Source: Mongoliibacter sp. (lineage in GTDB: Bacteria > Bacteroidota > Bacteroidia > Cytophagales > Cyclobacteriaceae). Taken from it: a DNA stretch of 35,471 nt. Numbering within the stretch: position 1 is the stretch's first letter; the number at the start of each line of letters is the position of its first letter. Under the pieces are notes generated by a model. It made no database searches, was not told the DNA's origin, and worked only from the letters and a program-made list of their open reading frames with translations. A program made the position numbers and the translations under genes. Positions 35,311-35,471 of this stretch are shown here, in pieces. The DNA is taken from the NCBI RefSeq assembly GCF_007692705.1, contig NZ_REBN01000101.1, positions 1-35,471 of the forward strand, read 5' to 3'.

Positions 35311-35471
35311 AAAATTAGCCATAGGAGGAGATCATGCAGGATTTGAATACAAAAAATCAATGCTAATCAAATTGGAGGAATTGGGATTCGAAGTAAAGGA
35401 TTTTGGTCCTTTCACAGACGATTCAGTCGATTATCCAGACTATGTACATCCTCTTTGTGAAGCCATAGAAA
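35303..35471 (+). CDS. rpiB: Ribose-5-phosphate isomerase B (partial, runs off the window)
   Basis: The first 56 codons of an RpiB/LacAB-family isomerase. MTRKLAIGGDHAGFEYK opens with the nucleotide-like loop of RpiB, and SVDYPDYVHP contains the substrate-binding DYPD. It interconverts ribose-5-phosphate and ribulose-5-phosphate in the pentose phosphate pathway. Its start overlaps the tatC stop by 8 nt, suggesting coupled translation. The remainder is outside the window. Confidence 0.92.
   Translation, partial: MTRKLAIGGDHAGFEYKKSMLIKLEELGFEVKDFGPFTDDSVDYPDYVHPLCEAIE

Overview
The window looks like a chromosomal segment of a Bacteroidota bacterium, most likely order Cytophagales and possibly near Algoriphagus or other Cyclobacteriaceae. 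This placement is inferred from three things: protein style, a type IX secretion sorting domain on the 776-aa surface protein (1754-4084), and promoters with the Bacteroidota -7 element TAnnTTTG, several of which sit just upstream of start codons. The segment is dense with housekeeping genes. I see no rRNA, CRISPR array, insertion sequence or prophage.

Left part (1-10116). A partial signal-peptide gene runs off the left edge. Next comes a leftward RelE-type toxin-antitoxin operon that overlaps an alpha/beta-hydrolase gene by 4 nt. Then follow a large T9SS-secreted surface protein, a divergent DUF4105 membrane protein, uvrB, an AlbA_2 (Schlafen-like) protein, a PLP-dependent ACC deaminase/D-cysteine desulfhydrase-family enzyme, and an RluD-type pseudouridine synthase.

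Centre (10117-11090). This 974-bp gap without credible genes is the most unusual part. It holds two tandem RNA units, each ending in a strong intrinsic terminator. Both contain a tRNA-like fold: a 7-bp acceptor-like stem directly abutting a 5-bp T-arm, with a shared 15-nt 3' end. The first is a 55-nt minimal form, with no D-arm and only a 4-bp central hairpin. The second has canonical D- and T-loops, a GUC loop where an anticodon would sit, a G at the discriminator position, and a class II variable arm expanded by about 59 nt. I know of no described family that matches the pair.

Right of this (11091-15437) is a 1448-aa, single-span envelope protein built from seven tandem repeats of about 175 residues, resembling AsmA/TamB-type proteins. 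It is followed by an EamA transporter, DusB, a CPBP protease, a DUF2007 protein, CdsA, glutamate dehydrogenase and phosphatidylserine decarboxylase. CdsA and Psd are two steps of phosphatidylethanolamine synthesis. Two small membrane proteins of unknown function come next.

Right end (22961-35471). This holds a dipeptidyl-peptidase IV-like protease, D-Ala-D-Ala ligase, MetK, a Gfo/Idh/MocA oxidoreductase, a SlyD-like isomerase, uvrA, a TRIC-family channel, glyA, tatC and the start of rpiB. glyA has a clear promoter overlapped by a palindrome and a 33-codon upstream ORF. uvrA and uvrB serve the same excision-repair pathway but are 22 kb apart. Most genes sit in short operons or divergent/convergent pairs with very small gaps.
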